DNA from: Roseburia hominis
GTDB lineage: Bacteria > Bacillota > Clostridia > Lachnospirales > Lachnospiraceae
Reading direction: 5' to 3'
NCBI GenBank assembly: GCA_021771815.1
Contig: JAETOE010000006.1
Span: 46,196-110,195, forward strand
DNA: 64,000 nucleotides
Below the pieces are notes generated by a model, which ran no database searches, had not been told where the DNA came from, and saw only the letters and a list, made by a program, of their open reading frames with translations. Both the position numbers and the translations under genes were made by a program. Each line of letters begins with the position of its first letter. Within the stretch, counting starts at the first letter, position 1. Positions 42,297 through 51,869 of this stretch are shown here, piece by piece.

Positions 42297-44408
42297 TTAA
42301 CGCGGAATATCCAGTGTTTTCGCCATTCGCTTTACCGTTGCAGTGTACGTCAGATAAATAATAAGACCAAGCAGCGCGAGAATCCCCAATGATATGCCGA
42401 GGGAGAGCAGTTCGCTTGCAGTCATTTTGCAGTCGTTTGCGTAAAGAATCAGGGCAAAAAACAGATACATGGCAAGCATTCCGACGAAACCGGGAACGGC
42501 AAAGACATTTTTCGACTGACTTTTTACCTCTGCGAGAAGGAATTCCGGGGAAGCGCCGAGCCGCTTTAGGTCATCGAAAACATAGCGGTTATTAAGCGCG
42601 ATCGTCATACATCTGGTATAGCAGATGACAAGCGCAGCCAGAATACAGATGATCGAGATGAACAAAAACATCATCAGGAACACAGCGTAGGTCCGCAAAA
42701 AATCATTTTTATCAAGCCAGGTCATGCGGGGCATATAGAGCCAGTAAGAGCGAAATTCCGTGGAGTCCGGCGCGTCAAAGCTTAAACGCGTCATGCTGTC
42801 GGTATCGCCCCAGTAGACCTGTCCGGTTTCATTCGCATATATTTTGTCGACACGGTCGTAGTAAGACGGAATCGCGTATTCCGGGTCATAGGAGCCGATC
42901 AGCATGTAGAAGAACGCTGAGGCGAAAGCATAGTTATCTTCGCCTGTCATATTGAAAGCGGCGACGCGCTCCTGCCATTCGGGAGTCAGACCTTCTGCTA
43001 TTTTGGTATAATCCGCATCGTTTAACACATAATAACCGGTTGCGCCGGATAGAAGGTCGAAGTGGGCATAGCCTGCGAAGGTGACAGGGAGCGTTTCTCT
43101 GGTTGTCATATTTGTGAGCATGGCTGCGTTGCAGTTGAGCCAGTAGAGTCCTGTCTCATCCTTATTGGTAATTGCGTAATAGGTTCCCGGTTCTACGGAA
43201 AGCGTCTCTTTGGTGAGCGCGCAAAATGCAGATTCCGGCAGGAAACGTCCTTCGCCCGCAAGCTCCCGGTGTTCTAAGTGGTAGGTATTTCCTTCATCTT
43301 CAACCTCGACTGTATTGTCCATACCCAGTACAAGGTAGTTGTATTCGTGCCAGTCGCAGGGAGTAAGCCCATACCCGGAGGCGAGCGCCGCAACTTCACT
43401 CTGACCGGGAATATCTTGTGCCAGGGGCGAAACATACAGGTAGTCGTAGGGACGGCTCGCCAGGGTAGCAAATTGGGAGGACGCCATTGTAGGAAGATAG
43501 AAAAGCGCGAAGGCGGCGCCCGCGATCAGTACCGTGCCGACCAGCAGATTATTGACGGTCTGTTTTCCCTGAAATTTCATCATACTGCGGGAAATAAGAT
43601 TCTTGTAGGGGTGCTTTCTGTGGGAGCGCCAGCCGTGAACGACCGTGTGCAGCATAATCAGGTACAACCCCGCAAATACCGGAGCGTAGAGCAAATTCAG
43701 CCATGCGGGAGGGTAATAGGAGGCGAACAGCGCACTGTGGATGTATGGCGCCAGATAGCCAAGGACGGCGCCTGTAAACAGGAGAACAATGCCGACCGGA
43801 CCGCACCAGAGTCCGAGCTGCCGGACGGGTTCGTTTTTGTGCTCTTCGTGTACGACGTCCATGATATTAGTGCGTTTTAAATAGCGATATGCGTTGATGC
43901 AGGAGCACGCGATGACGATGACGAAGAAGAGCGCGGACAGATATAGAAATCTGAAATCCAGCACCAGCTCCATTTCTTTGCTGTCGACGATCAGCAGACG
44001 AAAACCGTTCCAGATAAGCCAGACGAACGGAAGACCTGCGAGGATGCCAAACAGCGACGAAGTACTGCTCAGAAGCAGAACCTCTTTGTACAGTCCCGGA
44101 GCCAGCCATCGGCGGGAAGCGCCGAGCGCCATGAGCGTTCCGAGCTGCTTTGATTTCTTGCGGAAGAACAGGCAGGAGGCGTAGATGGTAAATACGACGC
44201 AGCCGAAGAGCGCGAGCACGAAAATGGCGGTCATCTGCTTGCGGCTGTCGCCGCCCTCCGGCAGTACTAAGAGTACCGTAGGAGAGAGCATCATTGCAGA
44301 GTATGCAGTGATGAGCAAAAGGGAGATGAAGTTGCAGAAGAGATAAAGCCAGGCATGTTTGCGGTCTGATTTTTGCATTTTTTGTAATAATTCTCTTTTT
44401 GTTTTCAT
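42297..44408 (-). CDS. FtsX-type ABC transporter permease (BceB-like)
   Basis: 703 residues with about ten membrane helices. An N-terminal FtsX unit carries LGTLMALGASRRWLAPGLYKE; a large extracellular domain lies at about 310-530; a second unit carries DDLKRLGASPEFLLAEVKSQ near the end. This layout is that of BceB permeases, which with an ATPase remove or sense cell-wall-active peptides. It overlaps the ATPase gene by 4 bp. Confidence 0.87.
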   Translation of the reverse strand: MKTKRELLQKMQKSDRKHAWLYLFCNFISLLLITAYSAMMLSPTVLLVLPEGGDSRKQMTAIFVLALFGCVVFTIYASCLFFRKKSKQLGTLMALGASRRWLAPGLYKEVLLLSSTSSLFGILAGLPFVWLIWNGFRLLIVDSKEMELVLDFRFLYLSALFFVIVIACSCINAYRYLKRTNIMDVVHEEHKNEPVRQLGLWCGPVGIVLLFTGAVLGYLAPYIHSALFASYYPPAWLNLLYAPVFAGLYLIMLHTVVHGWRSHRKHPYKNLISRSMMKFQGKQTVNNLLVGTVLIAGAAFALFYLPTMASSQFATLASRPYDYLYVSPLAQDIPGQSEVAALASGYGLTPCDWHEYNYLVLGMDNTVEVEDEGNTYHLEHRELAGEGRFLPESAFCALTKETLSVEPGTYYAITNKDETGLYWLNCNAAMLTNMTTRETLPVTFAGYAHFDLLSGATGYYVLNDADYTKIAEGLTPEWQERVAAFNMTGEDNYAFASAFFYMLIGSYDPEYAIPSYYDRVDKIYANETGQVYWGDTDSMTRLSFDAPDSTEFRSYWLYMPRMTWLDKNDFLRTYAVFLMMFLFISIICILAALVICYTRCMTIALNNRYVFDDLKRLGASPEFLLAEVKSQSKNVFAVPGFVGMLAMYLFFALILYANDCKMTASELLSLGISLGILALLGLIIYLTYTATVKRMAKTLDIPR

Positions 44409-45151
44409 TCGATATCACCACTCATTTCTTTGATTTTTGTCAGCAGGCGATCCTGAAAATCGCTGCGGTTCTCTACCTTTTCCAAAGTGTCGTAAACGGC
44501 GCCGTCCTTTAGGAGAATGACCCGGTCGCAGAAGGAGGCTGCAAAGCTGTCGTGCGTCACCATAAAGATGGTGGCATCCAGGTGCTGCCTCGCATTTTCA
44601 AAAGAATCTATGACGGCGCGGCTCGACTTACTGTCCAGATTTCCGGTCGGTTCGTCCGCGAGGATCAAAAGCGGCTGGTTGATTAAGCTTCTGGCAACGG
44701 CGGTTCGCTGCCGTTCGCCGCCCGAGATTTCAGCGGGATACTTATTTGCGACATGATTGATTCCAAAGAGTGTCAAAAGCTCATCGGCAAGTGATTCCGC
44801 TTTGCTGTCTACCGCTCCGTGGATGATACGCGGAACCAGAATGTTTTCGCGGACGGTCAGACCGTCCAGTAGCATGAAATCCTGAAAGACGAACCCGAGT
44901 TTTTCATTGCGCACCTTTGCGAGCGCGTCCTCATTCATACCTTTCAACTCCTGCCCGCCGAGTGTAATGGTCCCCTCCTCAAAGGGGATATAGCAGGAAA
45001 TACAATTCAGGAGAGTGCTCTTTCCCGAACCGGAAGGACCCATGACAGCGACGAATTCGCGCTGTGCGACGGAGAGGTCGATGCCCTTTAACACGGGGTA
45101 GCATTTGTTTCCAGTTTTGTAAGATTTGTGAAGATTTTTTACATATAGCAT
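44405..45151 (-). CDS. ABC transporter ATPase (BceA-like)
   Basis: About 248 residues from ATG 45149-45151 (MLYVKNLHKSYKTG); a GTG 15 bases earlier lacks a ribosome site. Walker A MGPSGSGKSTLLN, signature SGGERQRTAVARSL and Walker B LLILADEPTGNLD are intact. It powers the downstream permease. The LytTR regulator gene is divergent, an unusual alternative to the BceRS pair normally found here. Confidence 0.92.
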   Translation of the reverse strand: MLYVKNLHKSYKTGNKCYPVLKGIDLSVAQREFVAVMGPSGSGKSTLLNCISCYIPFEEGTITLGGQELKGMNEDALAKVRNEKLGFVFQDFMLLDGLTVRENILVPRIIHGAVDSKAESLADELLTLFGINHVANKYPAEISGGERQRTAVARSLINQPLLILADEPTGNLDSKSSRAVIDSFENARQHLDATIFMVTHDSFAASFCDRVILLKDGAVYDTLEKVENRSDFQDRLLTKIKEMSGDIE

Positions 45152-45431
45152 TTGATACACCTGCACTTTCTGATGGATTCAGACGCCGGGGCGGTCTGTA
45201 CGCTGCCCGCGTCTATCTGTAAAAAGAATATAGCACGAATTTTTGGACCCAAAATCTGCGCTGTCATTTTTGGCACGCCGGATGTCAAGTTTGGAAAATG
45301 TCTGCAGAAAATGTAAAAAAATGCAGTCTGGATGTAATCTTTGGGAAGCGGACGGAGGAAAAGTATGGTATACTTTCTGAGAATCCATCGGGCGGATACC
45401 CGAAAACAACAGAGAACAAAACGGAGGAACT

Positions 45432-46142
45432 ATGCTTCGAATCGGAATATGTGACGATGAGCCGGATGCGAGAGATGTGTTGCACATTCAGCTTGAGAAA
45501 ATAATGATAGAGGGATCGGAGGAGATCGTATATGAGTTTTCTTCCGGCGGCGGGGCTGTGCGTTGGTTTAAGAGCCATCCCGGTGAGATCGACCTTTTGT
45601 TTCTCGATGTGGAGATGGAAGGCATGAACGGCTTGGAAGCGGCAAAGCAGATACGGCAGTTTGACGAGGAGCTGATGATCGTATTTGTCACCGGGTACTC
45701 GGATTATGTGTTCGACGGCTATCTTGTAAATGCAATGGATTACATTATGAAACCGGCAGAGACGGAGCGTCTGCGCGCGCTCATGAACCGCGTGCGCAGA
45801 ATGCTCCATGAAAAGCGCGAGCGCAATTATACATTTAAAAATACGGATGGTACATTCCGGTTTCCGCTGTCGGACATTTCTTATTTCTATAGTGAAAAGA
45901 GGAAGGTCTTCTGTGTGTCGAGAGGAAAGGAATATGCATTTTACGGAAAGCTTGATGATGTGGAGAGGGAGCTTTCGGATCGTTTCGTGCGCATCCATAA
46001 ACGCTTTCTTGTCAATCCCGAGAGAGTTGTACAGATGGGAGCGGATTTTGTGACGGTCGATGAGAAGCAGCTGCCGATCAGCCGTGCCATGAAGGAGAGC
46101 GCTGCCGCGGGGCTGGCAAAATCCATGTTGGGAGGAATGTGA
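45432..46142 (+). CDS. LytTR-family response regulator
   Basis: 236 residues: receiver domain (IGICDDEPDARDVL, phospho-acceptor Asp in LFLDVEMEGMNG, Lys in YIMKPAE) and a C-terminal LytTR DNA-binding domain from about 140 (FPLSDISYFYSEKRKVFCV, RFVRIHKRFLVNPERV). GGAGG precedes ATG 45432. The kinase gene begins 1 bp after its stop. It may regulate the divergent ABC transporter. Confidence 0.92.
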   Translation: MLRIGICDDEPDARDVLHIQLEKIMIEGSEEIVYEFSSGGGAVRWFKSHPGEIDLLFLDVEMEGMNGLEAAKQIRQFDEELMIVFVTGYSDYVFDGYLVNAMDYIMKPAETERLRALMNRVRRMLHEKRERNYTFKNTDGTFRFPLSDISYFYSEKRKVFCVSRGKEYAFYGKLDDVERELSDRFVRIHKRFLVNPERVVQMGADFVTVDEKQLPISRAMKESAAAGLAKSMLGGM

Positions 46143-46143
46143 G

Positions 46144-47511
46144 GTGGAGCAGGGGATATTCCGGGAAGGAATCAGGATGGTTTATGGGTGGAGCATGATA
46201 GTGTTTGCCTCGTTCCTTATGTACCAGACGGTGCGGTGTCTGGTGCGGGTGAAGAAGAGATGGTGGAGTCTGCCGCTTCTGCTGTTCGGAAGCTGGATGC
46301 TGGTCTCCATGGTTATCTATATCGGAGATATTGCAAACCTGCCGCCGACCCTTTTTATTTTTGCGGCGTGCGTGTACGTGGCTGCGGAAGGTTCTGCATT
46401 AAAGCGGATTACGGTCGGGTCTATGCTCGCGAGTGCAGTACTTGCATTTAACGGTCTGCACGATAATATTTTAGCTGCTGTCGTCTATAGAATGTGTGAT
46501 GAAGCGTGGGTTGATTCGGAGTATGCCCTGTTTCGGGTGCTGTTTGTACTTGTATTCTATCTTCTGATCAGAAGGCGCAGACTTTCGGCGGATTTCGAAC
46601 TGACGAAGCCGCTCTGGAGGCTGCTCCTGCTGCTTACGCTGCCGCCGCTTGGCATTGTGCTGTCACTGATTTTGTTCCGCAGTCCGTATTCTTCGGATAT
46701 GGGAACGATCATTGCAGACGCAGCCCTTTTTATCATTGCAATTTTGTCCTTTGCGGGATTGTTCCGAGCGGTGTTCGTGTTGGAGCGTCAGCAGAAGCTG
46801 GAGCAGGAAAATGCGCTTGCGCAGTATAATCAGAAATATTATGAGACGATGGAGCAGCAGCAATTTGAAATCCGACGTTTAAAGCACGACCTCGCCAATC
46901 ATTTACAGGCGCTGCTTGTGCTCACCGATGAGAAACGGACGGCATACATTGAAGAATTAATCGACAATCCCGCTTTTGTGCGCGTGATGAATTATTCGAA
47001 AGACGCCACAGTGAATGCGGTGCTGACGGCGAAGGAAAACCGTATGCGCGGACTGGGGATTTCCTTTCATGCCAATGTCGAGATTGCAGAGGAACTTCCC
47101 TATGAGAAATCGGATGTCTGCGCGTTGTTCGCCAATGCACTGGATAATGCGATCGAGGCGTGTGAAGTGTGGAAAAAGGAAGCGACGGACGGATCGAAGC
47201 CGGAAATTGCGCTCCTTGCGCGTGCGGCAAAAGGATTGCTCGCGGTCAGCGTGAAAAATCCCTGTGTGCAAACGGAATATGACGCACAGGATAAAGCAGG
47301 CAGAGGTCTGCCAAAGACAACAAAAAATGATACCGTTAATCACGGATATGGGCTACGCAGCATCCGCGAGGCAGTAAAGAAATATGGCGGAAATATGGAG
47401 ATCGGGCAGGAGAAAGGGCAGTTTGAACTATTCTTTTTTCTCCCGTATCATCCCGATTCCAAGGAGCATCACGACCGGGAAAATCATAGCGATCAGCAAT
47501 CCCGACTTTAA
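46144..47511 (+). CDS. GHKL sensor histidine kinase (AgrC/VirS-like)
   Basis: 455 residues from GTG 46144 (GGAGGAATGTGAG upstream). Six membrane helices (to about residue 220), then a coiled segment with the phospho-His in RLKHDLANHLQALLVL and a GHKL ATPase (ALFANALDNAIEACEVW; HGYGLRSIREAVKKYGG). Such kinases sense peptides or small signals and phosphorylate LytTR regulators. Its last 84 bp overlap the oppositely oriented MFS gene. Confidence 0.88.
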   Translation: MEQGIFREGIRMVYGWSMIVFASFLMYQTVRCLVRVKKRWWSLPLLLFGSWMLVSMVIYIGDIANLPPTLFIFAACVYVAAEGSALKRITVGSMLASAVLAFNGLHDNILAAVVYRMCDEAWVDSEYALFRVLFVLVFYLLIRRRRLSADFELTKPLWRLLLLLTLPPLGIVLSLILFRSPYSSDMGTIIADAALFIIAILSFAGLFRAVFVLERQQKLEQENALAQYNQKYYETMEQQQFEIRRLKHDLANHLQALLVLTDEKRTAYIEELIDNPAFVRVMNYSKDATVNAVLTAKENRMRGLGISFHANVEIAEELPYEKSDVCALFANALDNAIEACEVWKKEATDGSKPEIALLARAAKGLLAVSVKNPCVQTEYDAQDKAGRGLPKTTKNDTVNHGYGLRSIREAVKKYGGNMEIGQEKGQFELFFFLPYHPDSKEHHDRENHSDQQSRL

Positions 47512-48615
47512 GTTATCGCCGGAGGCGTTTGCAATCATGCCGACGACGGTCGGACCGGACGAACACCCGAGATCGCCCGCGAGCGCCATCAGCGCGTACA
47601 TGGCGGTTCCGCCGCCCGGAATAGCGGAAGCGGCGATGCTGAACGTTCCCGGCCAGAAGATGCCGACGGAGAAGCCGCACAGAGCGCAGCCGATCAGACC
47701 GAAAACGGGGTTTTTCGCAAAGACTGCAATCAGGTAACAGATGATGCATAAGACGGCGCTTCCCATCATCATTTTCTTTAACGGGATATAGTCGCTGTAT
47801 TTTCCGTAGAGTGCGCGCGCCGTTCCCATGCAGAGCGCGAAAGCGCAGGGACCGGCGAGATCGCCGACGGTCTTAGAGACGGAGAGGGCGGATTCCGCGA
47901 AGGCGGAAGCCCACTGGCTCATTGCCTGTTCGCTTGCTCCCGCACAGATCATCAGTACGACGATCAGCCAGAAGGCCTTCTGGCAAAGCAGCGTGCCAAA
48001 AGATAATTTCTCATGCTCCGACACGATCGGGTAGATGGGAACAAGCGCAAAATACAGGATGTTCAGGAACGGAACAATCGCCCAAATGCAGGCGAGAACG
48101 CGCCAGTTCTCAATGCCGCACACGTGGAAGAACAGCGTGGATAAAAGAACGACAGAAAGATGCCCCCAACAGTAGAAGGAATGCAAAAGACTCATGGCAG
48201 CCTCTTTCTTCCTGGTAGGGCATGCTTCGACGATCGGACTGATCAATACCTCGATAACGCCGCCGCCGATGGCGTAGAGCACGACTGCCGCCATGATTCC
48301 GGCATATGCATTTTGGAACAGGGCAGGGAATACCGCCAGTCCAACGAGTCCGGCTCCGGCACAGAAATGTGCGAAGATAATTGATACGCGATAGCCTATG
48401 CGGTCGATTACCTTTGCGGACAGAAGATCTACGGCGAGCTGAACCAGAAAGTTTGCCGTGGTAAGCAGCGTGATCCGGTCGAGCGACAACTGATAATCGG
48501 CAGCGAACGTCAGAAACAGCAGCGGTACGAAATTATTGACGATCGCCTGTGTGATGTAACCGATGTAACTGGCGTAGATGGTGTGCTCATAGCTTTTGCG
48601 GATAGACTGTAACAT
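47428..48615 (-). CDS. MFS transporter, FucP/sugar-permease-like
   Basis: 395 residues with twelve predicted membrane helices; MFS signatures LLSAKVIDRIGYRVS and ARALYGKYSDYIPLKK between helices 2-3 and 8-9. It lies 59 bp downstream of thiT on the same strand, so the TPP riboswitch may control both. The substrate might then be a thiamine precursor, but the sequence itself resembles general sugar/drug permeases. The 3' end is antisense to the kinase gene for 84 bp. Confidence 0.82.
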   Translation of the reverse strand: MLQSIRKSYEHTIYASYIGYITQAIVNNFVPLLFLTFAADYQLSLDRITLLTTANFLVQLAVDLLSAKVIDRIGYRVSIIFAHFCAGAGLVGLAVFPALFQNAYAGIMAAVVLYAIGGGVIEVLISPIVEACPTRKKEAAMSLLHSFYCWGHLSVVLLSTLFFHVCGIENWRVLACIWAIVPFLNILYFALVPIYPIVSEHEKLSFGTLLCQKAFWLIVVLMICAGASEQAMSQWASAFAESALSVSKTVGDLAGPCAFALCMGTARALYGKYSDYIPLKKMMMGSAVLCIICYLIAVFAKNPVFGLIGCALCGFSVGIFWPGTFSIAASAIPGGGTAMYALMALAGDLGCSSGPTVVGMIANASGDNLKSGLLIAMIFPVVMLLGIGMIREKKE

Positions 48616-48674
48616 AAAGATAACGCTCCTCCTAAAGCAAATTTGTGATTCAGGCTATCGGCGGCAGCATAGGC

Positions 48675-49358
48675 TTACGATTCGACAGCCTGTTTTTTTA
48701 CCCTTACCATTGCGTTTGCAACAGGAGGTAAACTGATGATAATCAAAGTGATGATTGCCTCGGCGCCAAGGTAGGAAGCCTGATAAGCAGCAGAATATGC
48801 GAGCGGGCTCATATTTTCCGGCGCATAGGATGCGAAAAATATAACTCCTGAAATTGTCGAGAAAACAAATCGTCCGGCGACGCCGACGAGGTAGCCGATC
48901 TGAAGACCCCATTTCTTTTTATTGAAGAAGCCTGCAAGTCCGAGCGCACCGAATGCCAGCGGATAATCAAGCAGCATCTGCGGAATCGTATAGAAGATCG
49001 GCTCCGTCACGAACTGGATAAGACCGAAAGCGACTGCTGTCATGATACCGACATATGGTCCATACCAATAGGCAATCAGCACAATAAAAAGCATGGATAA
49101 AAGCGTTACGGAACCGCCCATTGGCATCTCAAACGGCTTGATCATCGAGCATACAAAGGCGATTGCGATTGCCATCGCAGAATAGACAAGCTGCTTGGTC
49201 GTCAGCGCTGTTTTTTTGGAAGCAGCGCGGCGGCGCAATAGTGCGGCTGCGACAAGCAGAAGTGCGATTACGATCACGACGAGAATGATGCCGGTTGTGG
49301 TAAGGTGGACGGAGCCGTCGCCCCAGGCGCCCTCCGGTGTAGCAAAAAAGTTGTTCAT
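48675..49358 (-). CDS. thiT: ThiT-like thiamine ECF transporter S component, with N-terminal extra helix
   Basis: 227 residues. The core (about 55-215) has the ThiT pattern: MAIAIAFVCSMIKPFEMPMGGSV, WYGPYVGIMTAVAFGLIQF, LLDYPLAFGALGLAG and RFVFSTISGVIFFA. It binds thiamine in the membrane and works with the shared EcfAA'T module, not in this window. An additional N-terminal helix (about 20-43) makes it longer than the usual ThiT. A TPP riboswitch precedes the gene, confirming the substrate class. Confidence 0.88.
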   Translation of the reverse strand: MNNFFATPEGAWGDGSVHLTTTGIILVVIVIALLLVAAALLRRRAASKKTALTTKQLVYSAMAIAIAFVCSMIKPFEMPMGGSVTLLSMLFIVLIAYWYGPYVGIMTAVAFGLIQFVTEPIFYTIPQMLLDYPLAFGALGLAGFFNKKKWGLQIGYLVGVAGRFVFSTISGVIFFASYAPENMSPLAYSAAYQASYLGAEAIITLIIISLPPVANAMVRVKKQAVES

Positions 49359-49362
49359 AAAA

Positions 49363-49401
49363 AAATCCTCCTTGGTGAATACGAACAGCCGGGGAGGATT
49401 T
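49363..49401 (-). promoter_or_regulatory. Riboswitch expression platform covering the thiT ribosome site
   Basis: On the minus strand AAATCCTCC (complement of 49393-49401) pairs with GGAGGATTT (complement of 49363-49371), which contains the thiT Shine-Dalgarno sequence and runs into a U-tract. The hairpin could both hide the ribosome site and terminate. Confidence 0.65.
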
Positions 49402-49414
49402 ATCTACAAGAAAA

Positions 49415-49503
49415 AAGCTTCCTTACGCCGGTATTACCCGGTTCAAGTAATAAGGGTCGATATAACATCTCTCAGCAGACTTTGTGTCAGCACCCCTAGC
49501 ATT
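49415..49503 (-). promoter_or_regulatory. TPP (THI-box) riboswitch
   Basis: The minus strand reads GGGGTGCT, then CTGAGAG (complement of 49469-49475), GACCCTTA, GAACCGGGTAATACCGGCG and TAAGGAAGC, the conserved THI-box series in order and spacing. It lies 57 bases upstream of thiT. TPP binding should reduce thiT expression. Confidence 0.95.
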
Positions 49504-49543
49504 TTCATATTCCATATTTATAACGAGTTATACTATAGCCGTT

Positions 49544-50503
49544 CTACTGCGGCTTGTCAAGTATGACAGTCTTTTTTTCTAATTCCTGTGCGAGCGGAGC
49601 AATCTGGGACAGCAGATTTGTCATGTCTTCAAAGAGAGAACTCTTTGTCGTTCCAAGCTCATTCGCACGGTTGATATGCGTAAGAACCGTATCGAACAAA
49701 GCCTCCTCAAGTGAGAAGGAACGGTTGATCTCGGAAAGCTTCTGCCGGGAAGCGTCAAGGGCATTTGAAATCTCCTGCTGTACGGAGTCTGCACCGTCGG
49801 CGGCGGTCGTAATCTGGTCGAACACCTCGTAGGTGGAATCCACGTTCGCAACGCTCTGACTTAATGCGTCGCTTGAACTGGTGATGTTGGAATTTAACTT
49901 TTCCGTTCCGGTTTCTACATCATTGATACTCATATCTACGGTGCTGACAAGGTCTTTGATTGCACTTGCAAGATTTTTTACTTCTTCGGCAACGACAGCG
50001 AACCCTTTTCCCTGTTCTCCGGCACGCGCCGCTTCGATGGAAGCGTTTAAGGCAAGCATATTGGTCTGATTGGCAATCGAGATGATCTGGTTCATGCACT
50101 CTTTGATCTTCTGAACGGATGTCTGGAAATCGGTGAAGGTGCTCTGGATTTCCAGAAAGCTGTCCTGCACCTCTCTGGAACTGTTCTTTAAACCGCTGAC
50201 ACGCTCCTGCGCAAGCGAAACAGAGGAAGCGATTCCCTCTTTGACATTGGCAAACTGACCGGATGCGTCGCCGACGGTTCCGAACAAGGCATGGAATGAA
50301 TTTAGTTCTTCTTTTAACGCCGCATTCTCTTCAAGTACCTTCCCGAAAGCAATCTGAACCTCCTGTAATTCATCAAGAGAATCTACTTCGTTTGTGGAAA
50401 GCTTGCGCTGATAATCCAGCAGACATTCGGACACGTGGATAATCGGGTGCAGATCCAAAGCTTCTGTATGTATGGTGGTTTCTTTTTTCTTGGATGTAAA
50501 CAT
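49544..50503 (-). CDS. Soluble methyl-accepting chemotaxis-type protein
   Basis: 319 residues without membrane helix. Residues about 1-75 are a small helical N-terminal region ([20 protein letters not shown]); the rest is a coiled MCP signalling domain with the hairpin tip [24 protein letters not shown] split by motif ([13 protein letters not shown] follows). It would bind CheA/CheW in the cytoplasm. It lies 29 bp downstream of the FIST gene with GGAAGGAAGAGG as ribosome site; together they look like a two-protein receptor. Confidence 0.88.
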   Translation of the reverse strand: MFTSKKKETTIHTEALDLHPIIHVSECLLDYQRKLSTNEVDSLDELQEVQIAFGKVLEENAALKEELNSFHALFGTVGDASGQFANVKEGIASSVSLAQERVSGLKNSSREVQDSFLEIQSTFTDFQTSVQKIKECMNQIISIANQTNMLALNASIEAARAGEQGKGFAVVAEEVKNLASAIKDLVSTVDMSINDVETGTEKLNSNITSSSDALSQSVANVDSTYEVFDQITTAADGADSVQQEISNALDASRQKLSEINRSFSLEEALFDTVLTHINRANELGTTKSSLFEDMTNLLSQIAPLAQELEKKTVILDKPQ

Positions 50504-50532
50504 AAAATAATCCTCTTCCTTCCGTGGTAAGT

Positions 50533-51588
50533 TTATTCAAATACGACGCAGACCATTGTCTGATTGACGAACTGGTGATTGTGGTGCTCGCCAAAGCCGA
50601 ACAGACCGGCATGATTGCTGAGACTTCCCATTGTCTTTAAGTAGCTGTCTAACCGATGTTCCTGAGAAAACAGCAGATAGCGGAAGAAACAGTTGATGGA
50701 AAAAACCCCGGAAATATGACTAAAATCCTGCCGGATCGCAGAAACGGTTTCCGCGACGATTTCATCGGGATCCTGCAGCTGCAGCAGAGAGAGTACGTCG
50801 GAGTCATTTACCTGCCTGTAGCAGCTAAGACCGTTGCCTGTGACCTCCTTAATGGAAATAATGCAGATATCCTGACCGTCCATCTTGCCAAGCGGATTCT
50901 TGAAGGTCTGATTGACAATATCCTTTTCACTGATATGCAGCGCATCCTGATATACCTGTTTCGCCGATCTGCCGTTGAGCTCTCCAAGCAGATATTTGCT
51001 GCGGTCAGTTTTGGATGCGATAAAACGGTAGCCCGAAAGCGGCCGGTAGAGGTTCTCTTTGTAGACCTTGACTTTGCCGCCGTTGTTCTTAACGAGGGCG
51101 TAGACGTCAGCGTCCTCATAGATTTTTCCGTTCAGGGACACTTTCCCGGCGTCCCCCGTGCCGCCGACCAAAGGAATGTTCTGTTTGCCCAGGATGCTGT
51201 AGATTGTGGTAAGCACACAGGCGTCGTTTCCGGTACACAAATCGATGCAGACAGTGTCCCTACTGTTCGCCCCTATCTGGCGTGCGTCTTTTTCGAGACG
51301 CTCGATGTATTTGACGGGCATAAGAGACGCTTCCTCTAAGACATTTGCCACAACGGTGACATTTTCAGTGAAAGCTATAATGCCTACGCCCTTCTCAACA
51401 ATCTGTGTGTCATAGCATATACCGATGCAGCCGATGCTCGGAACGCCTGGGAAAAGAGTGTCAAGCTCTGCGACGTGCGCAGCGAACTGGTCGGCGTTGG
51501 ACATCAGAATCAGCAGCTTCGGATCGTGCAGACCCTGCACAGCTTCCTTTAAGTTGCCGGATTGGCTTTTTCCAAAAAATTGTTTCAT
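50533..51588 (-). CDS. FIST domain sensor protein
   Basis: 351 residues. The N-terminal FIST domain ([42 protein letters not shown]) and FIST_C ([37 protein letters not shown]) are recognisable. FIST proteins are predicted small-ligand sensors usually linked to signalling domains. Here the output domain is encoded separately in the next gene (soluble MCP). GGAAGGAGAATTCCC precedes the ATG. Confidence 0.85.
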   Translation of the reverse strand: MKQFFGKSQSGNLKEAVQGLHDPKLLILMSNADQFAAHVAELDTLFPGVPSIGCIGICYDTQIVEKGVGIIAFTENVTVVANVLEEASLMPVKYIERLEKDARQIGANSRDTVCIDLCTGNDACVLTTIYSILGKQNIPLVGGTGDAGKVSLNGKIYEDADVYALVKNNGGKVKVYKENLYRPLSGYRFIASKTDRSKYLLGELNGRSAKQVYQDALHISEKDIVNQTFKNPLGKMDGQDICIISIKEVTGNGLSCYRQVNDSDVLSLLQLQDPDEIVAETVSAIRQDFSHISGVFSINCFFRYLLFSQEHRLDSYLKTMGSLSNHAGLFGFGEHHNHQFVNQTMVCVVFE

Positions 51589-51750
51589 GGGAATTCTCCT
51601 TCCATTACAGCCCGCCGGTTTTGCGCTTCAATGATGCAAAGGGGCTTTATCATAAGCAAAAATAGATGATTTACAAATATTGTAAGCAAATTTTTGAATA
51701 TTTGCAACAAACACTTTCGTCAGAAAACAAAACAATTGCCAAAAACTTCC

Positions 51751-51779
51751 TTGACAAACATGAGAACAAGTCATATACT
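51751..51779 (+). promoter_or_regulatory. Promoter of the fatty-acid operon
   Basis: TTGACA at 51751-51756, exactly 17 bp, TATACT at 51774-51779: a near-consensus sigma-A promoter. Transcription should start near 51786, within the symmetric operator region. Confidence 0.85.
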
Positions 51780-51829
51780 TTGAGAAGCTAATTATTTGCC
51801 AATCAAACTATTTGAGAAGCAAATAATTA
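51779..51829 (+). promoter_or_regulatory. Candidate FabT-type operator
   Basis: Two direct repeats TTTGAGAAGC (51779-51788, 51811-51820), an 11-bp inverted repeat TAATTATTTGC/GCAAATAATTA (51789-51799, 51819-51829) and TCAAA-N3-TTTGA (51803-51815). The last resembles the TTTGA-type palindromes bound by FabT. They overlap the start of transcription. The MarR protein encoded in this operon is the obvious candidate ligand. Confidence 0.6.
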
Positions 51830-51869
51830 TCAAAACCGAAAATGATAGAGTCAAAAAGGAGAAAAAGTT

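Noticed and set aside
45241..45344. Repeated TTTTGG/TTTGG boxes as LytTR binding sites
   Set aside because: Spacing (27, 21 and 50 bp) does not fit the usual LytTR direct-repeat arrangement, so the link is not supported.
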